Assembly: GCF_003086775.1 (NCBI RefSeq)
Contig: NZ_CP026001.1
Coordinates: 310,001-374,000, forward strand
Reading direction: 5' to 3'
DNA length: 64,000 bases
Origin: Stenotrophomonas sp. ZAC14D1_NAIMI4_1
GTDB taxonomy: Bacteria; Pseudomonadota; Gammaproteobacteria; Xanthomonadales; Xanthomonadaceae
Shown: in pieces, positions 58,974 through 64,000 of the stretch
How the letters are laid out: the number at the start of each line of letters is the position of its first letter
Position numbering within the stretch: position 1 is the first letter of the stretch
Translations under genes and position numbers: made by a program
Notes under the pieces: model-generated
What the model was told of the DNA's origin: nothing
What the model saw: only the letters and a program-made list of their open reading frames with translations
The model's database searches: none

Positions 58974-60662
58974 TTACATTTTTTCCGGGGCGCTGACGCC
59001 CAGGAGGTCGAGGCCATTGGCCAGTACCTGGCGCGCGGCGCAGGCCAGGGTCAGCTTGGCATTGCGGTCGGTGGCGTCGTCCACCAGCACCGGCGTCCCG
59101 TGATACCACGTGTGGAAGGCATGCGCCAATTCACGCAGGTACTGCGCGACCAGGTGCGGTTCCAGCGCCACGCCGGCTGCTTCCACCACTTCCGGGTACC
59201 GCGAGATCTCGTTCATCAGCAGCAGCGAGGCGTCATCGGCCAGGCGGCCGAGGTTGCCCAGGCCGTTGCCCTGGTCGTACACCAGGCCCTTCTCCTGCGC
59301 CTGGCGCAGCAGGCTGCAGACGCGGGCATGCGCGTACTGCACGTAGAACACCGGGTTGTCGTTGCTCTGCTGGCGGGCCAGGTCGATGTCGAAGGTCAGC
59401 TGCGAATCGGGCTTGCGCGCGATCAGGAACCAGCGGGTCGCATCGCGGCCGGCTTCCTCGATCAGGTCGCGCAGGGTGAAGTAGCTGCCGGCACGCTTGG
59501 ACAGCTTCACTTCCTCGCCGCCACGCATGACGGTGACCATCTGGTGCAGCACGTATTCCGGCCAGCCCTGCGGGATGCCCACTTCCATCGCCTGCAGGCC
59601 GGCACGCACGCGCGCCAGCGAACCGTGGTGGTCGGCGCCCAGCTCGGTGATCGCGCGCTCGTAGCCGCGCTGCCACTTGGACAGGTGGTAGGCCACGTCC
59701 GGCACGAAGTAGGTGAAGGTGCCGTCGGACTTGCGCATCACGCGGTCCTTGTCGTCACCGAAGTCGGTGCTGCGCAGCCACAGCGCGCCGCCTTCCTCGT
59801 AGGTGTGGCCCGAGGCCTGCAGCTTGGCCACCGCTTCGGCGACCTTGCCGTCGGCGTACAGCGAGCTTTCCAGGAAGTAGATGTCGAAGTCGACGCCGAA
59901 CGCAGCCAGGTCCAGGTTCTGCTCGTTGCGCAGGTAGGCCACGGCGAAGCGGCGGATCGCGGTCATGTCGTCCGGATCCTTGGCGCCGACCACCATGGTG
60001 CCTTCCAGGTCCACGCTGGCGCCGGCCAGGTAGGCACGGGCGACGTCGGCGATGTACTCACCGCGGTAGCCGCCTTCCGGCCAGCCGTCCTGGTCCGGTG
60101 CGATGCCCTTGATGCGGGCCTGCACGGACAGCGCCAGATTCTCGATCTGCACGCCGGCATCGTTGTAGTAGAACTCGCGCTTGGCGTTCCAGCCGTTGGC
60201 ATCGAGCACGCGGGCCACGCAGTCGCCGATCGCCGCCGCGCGGCCGTGGCCGACATGCAGCGGACCGGTCGGGTTGGCCGATACGTACTCCACGCCCACC
60301 GTGCGGCCATTGCCGGACAGGTTGCGGCCGTAGTCGTGGGCTTCCTTGATGACCGAGGCGGCTTCGCGCTGGTACGCGGCCGGGGCCAGGTGGAAGTTGA
60401 TGAAGCCGGGGCCGGCGATCTCGACCTTGCTGACGTCCTCGCTGCGCGGCAGCGCTTCAACCAGCGCCTGGGCCAGTGCGCGCGGGTTGCTGCGCGCGGC
60501 CTTGGCCAGCAGCATGGCGGCATTGGTGGCGAAGTCGCCGTGGTCGCGGGTCTTCGGGCGCTCGACCACGAAGTCCGGCGGCAGGGAGTCGGCGGGCAGG
60601 GTGCCATTGGCGCGCAAGGCTTCGATGCCTTGGCTGATCAGGGCGCGGAGGAGATTTTTCAC
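58974..60662 (-). CDS. argS: arginyl-tRNA synthetase
   Basis: 562 residues, class I enzyme that charges tRNA-Arg. HIGH-like motif [16 protein letters not shown] near residue 120, KMSKS-like [12 protein letters not shown], and a C-terminal helical anticodon domain ending [26 protein letters not shown]. It starts at GTG 60662 ([16 protein letters not shown]). This is close to E. coli ArgS at 577. The FtsN-like gene follows 21 bp downstream. Confidence 0.96.
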   Translation of the reverse strand: MKNLLRALISQGIEALRANGTLPADSLPPDFVVERPKTRDHGDFATNAAMLLAKAARSNPRALAQALVEALPRSEDVSKVEIAGPGFINFHLAPAAYQREAASVIKEAHDYGRNLSGNGRTVGVEYVSANPTGPLHVGHGRAAAIGDCVARVLDANGWNAKREFYYNDAGVQIENLALSVQARIKGIAPDQDGWPEGGYRGEYIADVARAYLAGASVDLEGTMVVGAKDPDDMTAIRRFAVAYLRNEQNLDLAAFGVDFDIYFLESSLYADGKVAEAVAKLQASGHTYEEGGALWLRSTDFGDDKDRVMRKSDGTFTYFVPDVAYHLSKWQRGYERAITELGADHHGSLARVRAGLQAMEVGIPQGWPEYVLHQMVTVMRGGEEVKLSKRAGSYFTLRDLIEEAGRDATRWFLIARKPDSQLTFDIDLARQQSNDNPVFYVQYAHARVCSLLRQAQEKGLVYDQGNGLGNLGRLADDASLLLMNEISRYPEVVEAAGVALEPHLVAQYLRELAHAFHTWYHGTPVLVDDATDRNAKLTLACAARQVLANGLDLLGVSAPEKM

Positions 60663-60789
60663 GAGGCCTGCTGTGAGAATGAGCGGCGGAATCGCCCATT
60701 TTAGCGCAGATACCGGCACCTACGCTGACCGCGGCCTGCCCATGTGAACGCCCGCGACCTCTGGCAGCCGGGCGTCGCGGGCGATGGAC

Positions 60790-61494
60790 TCAGCCGAACA
60801 GGCGCGGTTGCACCTGCGGAAGCAGGCCCCGTTCAGCAAATGAAACCGGACGCCCCTCGCCGATCACGAAGTGGTCCAGCAGGCGGATATCGACCAGGGC
60901 CAGGGCCTGCTGCAGCTCCTCGGTGATGCGCGCATCGGCACCGGACGGTTCCGGGTCGCCGGACGGATGGTTGTGGCTGAGGATGACCGCCGCAGCGTTG
61001 TGCAGCAGGGCCCGCCGCACCACCTCGCGGGGGTAGACCGGGGCGGTGTTGATGGTGCCGGCGAACAGTTCCTCGCAGGCGATCAGGCGGTGCCGGTTGT
61101 CCAGGAACAGCACCAGGAACAGTTCACGCGCCTGCCCGCGCAGCCGGTGCTGCAGGTAGCGGCCGACCGCCAGTGGGTTGTCGCCCACGCTCTCGCCGTG
61201 GGCCAGTTCGGCGGCCAGGTAGCGGTGGGCCAGCTCCAGGCCGGCTGCCAGCGTGCAGCTGCGCGCCGGCCCCAGCCCGGGCAGGCGGGCCAGCTTGGCG
61301 GCGGGGCGGTCCAGCAGCACCCGCAGCGGGCCGTGGCTGCCGAGCAGGTCGCGCGCGGTCTGCACCGCATCGCGGCCACCGAAGCCGGAGCCGAGGAACA
61401 GGGCCAGCAGTTCGGCATCGGACAGGGCAGTGGGGCCGCGCGTCAGCAGCTTCTCGCGCGGGCGTTCGTCGATGGGCCAGTCATGGATGGGCAT
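60790..61494 (-). CDS. radC: RadC-family JAB/MPN protein
   Basis: 234 residues. N-terminal helix-hairpin-helix ([39 protein letters not shown]) and the C-terminal MPN domain with metal motif [18 protein letters not shown] and [14 protein letters not shown] (HxH...SxxD). Often annotated as a DNA-repair gene, though its function is doubtful. ATG 61494 (MPIHDWP) fits the family start. It is convergent with nothing nearby; argS lies further downstream. Confidence 0.93.
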   Translation of the reverse strand: MPIHDWPIDERPREKLLTRGPTALSDAELLALFLGSGFGGRDAVQTARDLLGSHGPLRVLLDRPAAKLARLPGLGPARSCTLAAGLELAHRYLAAELAHGESVGDNPLAVGRYLQHRLRGQARELFLVLFLDNRHRLIACEELFAGTINTAPVYPREVVRRALLHNAAAVILSHNHPSGDPEPSGADARITEELQQALALVDIRLLDHFVIGEGRPVSFAERGLLPQVQPRLFG

Positions 61495-61564
61495 GGCCAC
61501 ATGGTCGCTGCCGCCGCCCGCGCCGGCCATCGGCGTTTGCCGCCCGCAGCGGTCAGTCGATGCC

Positions 61565-62191
61565 TCAGGCGCGCTGGGCCTGCAGGTAGTCGTACAGCTC
61601 CTGGTTGTTGTCCAGGCCCAGCTTGCGCATGGCCTCGGCCTTCTGGCGGCTGATGGTCTTGGCACTGCGGCCAGTGTGTTCGGCCACGGCGTTCACGCTC
61701 AGCCCGTCGCCCAGCAGGTCCAGCACCTCCTGTTCGCGTGCCGACGGCGCGCAGGGCACCCGCTGCAGCAGCAGGTCGCGGGATTCCAGCAGGCGGCGCA
61801 GCTGCCTGGAAACGAACGTGCGCCCGGCGATGGCGGCGCGCAGCGCCCGTGGCAGTTCGGCGAAATCGGCGCTCTTGTCGATCAGCCCCTGCACGCCGTC
61901 GCGCAGCAGGCCATCGAGCAGGCCGGGATGGCGCGCGCTGGTCAGCACCACCACGGGCAACGCCGGGTAGCGGTGCCGCAGCGTGCCCAGCAGTTCGGGG
62001 CCATCGGGCCCGGTGCCGGGCATCACCAGGTCGGTCAGGACTGCATGGCAGGGTCGGCGGGCCACCAGATCCAGCAATGCCGCTCCGTCGGAGGCGGCAC
62101 CGGTCACGCACATGTTGTGGCGTTCGAGCACGATGCGGATGCCATGCAGTACGACCGGATGGTCGTCGGCGATGATGATGCGCGGTGGCAC
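61565..62191 (-). CDS. LuxR-type response regulator
   Basis: 208 residues. Receiver with acidic pair in [14 protein letters not shown], phosphoacceptor Asp in [10 protein letters not shown] and Lys in [11 protein letters not shown] with [41 protein letters not shown]. Start GTG 62191 is chosen because GAGGAG lies ideally upstream; the longer GTG frame to 62221 includes this ribosome site. The [13 protein letters not shown] helix is RcsB/BvgA-like. No adjacent sensor kinase is seen. Confidence 0.88.
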   Translation of the reverse strand: MPPRIIIADDHPVVLHGIRIVLERHNMCVTGAASDGAALLDLVARRPCHAVLTDLVMPGTGPDGPELLGTLRHRYPALPVVVLTSARHPGLLDGLLRDGVQGLIDKSADFAELPRALRAAIAGRTFVSRQLRRLLESRDLLLQRVPCAPSAREQEVLDLLGDGLSVNAVAEHTGRSAKTISRQKAEAMRKLGLDNNQELYDYLQAQRA

Positions 62192-62418
62192 GGTGGGCTC
62201 CTCGGATAGCAGATGGCGCACCCGAGGGGGCCAGCATTGATTCTGCGGAAGCCGCGCCCGTTACAGGTATAGGAATGTTCTGAAACCTCAGCGCGACAAT
62301 TCGGAAAATGAAGTAGTCGCAGCACCATCTGCTGATAGCTGCGCGCTATGTGCGCTGTGTACCGGGACGTTACCGGCCATCGGGTAAGCTAGCGCCCTCG
62401 TTTGCACAGGATTTCCAG

Positions 62419-63687
62419 GTGGCTGATTCCCCGAACGCCCTCCCCGCGCCGGCCCGCGCGCTGGAAGGCCAGAAACTGCTGTTGTGCGTCGGCGGCGGGA
62501 TCGCGGCCTACAAGGCACTGGAACTGGTCCGCCGCCTGCGTGACGCCGGGGCCCTGGTCCAGGTGGCGATGACCGCCGGTGCCCAGCAGTTCGTCACCCC
62601 CCTCAGCTTCCAGGCCCTGTCCGGCCAGCCCACCCGTACCACCCTGTGGGACAGTGCCGCCGAACAGGCCATGGGCCATATCGAACTGGCGCGCTGGGCC
62701 GACCGCATCGTGGTCGCGCCGGGCACCGCCGATCTGCTGGCACGCCTGGCCCAGGGCCACGCCGATGACCTGGTCAGCACCCTGTGCCTGGCCAGCACCG
62801 CGCCGCTCACCGTGTGCCCGGCCATGAACCACCGCATGTGGCTGCACCCGGCCACCCAGGCCAACATCGCCCTGCTGCGCCAGCGTGGCGCGCAGGTCAT
62901 CGGCCCGGTCGACGGGCCGCTGGCCGAGGGCGAATCCGGTCCCGGCCGGCTGGCCGAGCCGGGCGACATCGTCGCCGCGCTGGCCAGCCTGGGCGGCACC
63001 GCCCCGGCCGCCCGGCCCGCCGCGCCGGAAACCCGCGCGCTGCAGGGCCTGCGCCTGCTGATCAGCGCCGGCCCGACCTATGAAGACATCGACCCGGTGC
63101 GCTACGTGGGCAACCGCAGCAGCGGCAAGATGGGCTTCGCCCTGGCCGGTGCCGCCGCCGCCCTCGGCGCCCAGGTGGTGCTGGTCAGCGGCCCGGTGCA
63201 GCTGCCGACCCCGCCAGGCGTGCAGCGGGTGGACGTGCGCTCGGCCGCGCAGATGCGCGAGGCCGTGCTGGATGCGCTGCCGGCGGACATCTATATCGGC
63301 GCGGCCGCGGTGTCCGACTACACCCCGCGCCAGGTGGCCGCGCAGAAGCTGAAGAAGACCGCCGACAGCCAGTCGCTGGTGATCGAGCTGGTGCGCACGC
63401 CGGACATCCTGGCCGAGGTTGCCGCACAGACCCAGTCGCTGAAGCTGGTGGTCGGCTTCGCCGCCGAAACCCACGACGTGGAGAAGTACGCGCGGGGCAA
63501 GCTGGTCGACAAGCGCCTGGACCTGGTGATCGCCAACCAGGTGGGCATCAGCGGCGGCGGTTTTGAAAGCGACAACAATGCCGCCACTGCCTTCTGGCAG
63601 GACGGCGAACAGGTATTCCCGGCCACCTCCAAGCGCGAGCTGGCCGAACAACTGCTGGCGCTGATCGCGCGGAGACTCCAGGCATGA
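62419..63687 (+). CDS. coaBC: phosphopantothenoylcysteine decarboxylase/synthetase
   Basis: 422 residues. CoaC (decarboxylase, about 20-190) has the flavin-binding [18 protein letters not shown] and PAMNHRMW active-site motif. CoaB (synthetase, 210-420) has [26 protein letters not shown] and IANQVG near the end. It makes 4'-phosphopantetheine from phosphopantothenate and cysteine. Start GTG 62419. It overlaps dut by 4 bp. coaX lies earlier in the same window at 3945. Confidence 0.96.
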   Translation: MADSPNALPAPARALEGQKLLLCVGGGIAAYKALELVRRLRDAGALVQVAMTAGAQQFVTPLSFQALSGQPTRTTLWDSAAEQAMGHIELARWADRIVVAPGTADLLARLAQGHADDLVSTLCLASTAPLTVCPAMNHRMWLHPATQANIALLRQRGAQVIGPVDGPLAEGESGPGRLAEPGDIVAALASLGGTAPAARPAAPETRALQGLRLLISAGPTYEDIDPVRYVGNRSSGKMGFALAGAAAALGAQVVLVSGPVQLPTPPGVQRVDVRSAAQMREAVLDALPADIYIGAAAVSDYTPRQVAAQKLKKTADSQSLVIELVRTPDILAEVAAQTQSLKLVVGFAAETHDVEKYARGKLVDKRLDLVIANQVGISGGGFESDNNAATAFWQDGEQVFPATSKRELAEQLLALIARRLQA

Positions 63688-64000
63688 CCCAGGCAACATC
63701 CACCCCGGTGGCCCCTCTGCAGGCATTGCAGGTGAAGCTGCTCGACCCGCGCTTCGGCGACAGCTGGCCGCTGCCGGCCTATGCCACCGAAGCCAGCGCC
63801 GGCATGGACCTGCGCGCGGCGCTGGAAACCGCGCTGACCCTGCAGCCGGGCGACACCGCGCTGGTGCCCAGCGGCCTGGCCATCCACATCGGCGACCCGA
63901 ACCTGTGCGCCGTGATCCTGCCGCGCTCGGGCCTGGGCCATCGCCACGGTATCGTGCTGGGCAACGGCACCGGCCTGATCGATGCCGATTACCAGGGCCC
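63684..64000 (+). CDS. dut: dUTPase, N-terminal part only
   Basis: The first 105 residues of deoxyuridine triphosphatase, cut by the window end. Motifs [10 protein letters not shown] (motif 1) and [28 protein letters not shown] (motifs 2 and 3) are clear. It converts dUTP to dUMP plus pyrophosphate. The ATG overlaps the coaBC stop, the same coaBC-dut arrangement as in E. coli. Confidence 0.95.
   Translation, partial: MTQATSTPVAPLQALQVKLLDPRFGDSWPLPAYATEASAGMDLRAALETALTLQPGDTALVPSGLAIHIGDPNLCAVILPRSGLGHRHGIVLGNGTGLIDADYQG

Overview
The window is high-GC DNA from a Stenotrophomonas-type gammaproteobacterium (family Xanthomonadaceae), most likely the S. maltophilia complex. The gene content supports this: an Ax21-family outer-membrane protein, TonB-dependent receptor, DUF3011 protein and a long-form TrpS. 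So do many REP palindromes with a GTAG foot (the SMAG elements described in S. maltophilia). Most of the window is ordinary chromosomal backbone with tightly packed, often 4-nt-overlapping genes.

Layout. 1-5.7 kb: end of phoP, phoQ, mtfA, birA-coaX-SPOR and a tRNA-Thr(TGT). 5.7-12 kb: an accessory stretch with visibly lower GC in parts. It holds a zinc-ligand-less sirtuin, a lipoprotein, a HigB remnant beside an intact HigA-like antitoxin, a PAAR-zincin type VI effector with its probable immunity lipoprotein, and an orphan gene behind a strongly structured leader. 12-22 kb: DUF3011 protein, arginase, entericidin, CsbD, TrpS, a metallo-hydrolase, an M28 peptidase and a KgtP-like symporter, with several SMAG elements.

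22.1-26.2 kb: the most unusual locus. On the minus strand, two very short overlooked ORFs (40 and 47 codons, hydrophobic glycine-rich or valine/isoleucine-rich peptides, both with good ribosome sites) are followed by two related HEAT-repeat proteins with cupin-like cores, an ABC ATPase and an ABC-2 permease. All six are closely spaced or overlapping and have lower GC than the flanks. This looks like a small secreted-peptide (RiPP- or bacteriocin-like) cassette of a kind I do not recognise.

26.5-42 kb: two EamA transporters, a TonB receptor, a 32-bp tandem REP array, a MacB-like four-gene exporter, then a divergent ABC-2 transporter plus DesK/DesR-type two-component system with a palindromic operator candidate between them, and a catalase-cytochrome b561 pair. 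42-64 kb: M17 aminopeptidase, HAD phosphatase, AI-2E-type permease, a YqjD/YqjE-like envelope operon, a Do-type protease, an H1-like lysine/alanine-repeat protein, Ax21, LuxR-type regulators, a TorF porin, divergent LysR/MFS genes, an SDR dehydrogenase, a FtsN-like SPOR protein with argS, radC, coaBC and the start of dut.

All functional calls rest on reading motifs and family resemblance by eye; no database search was possible.
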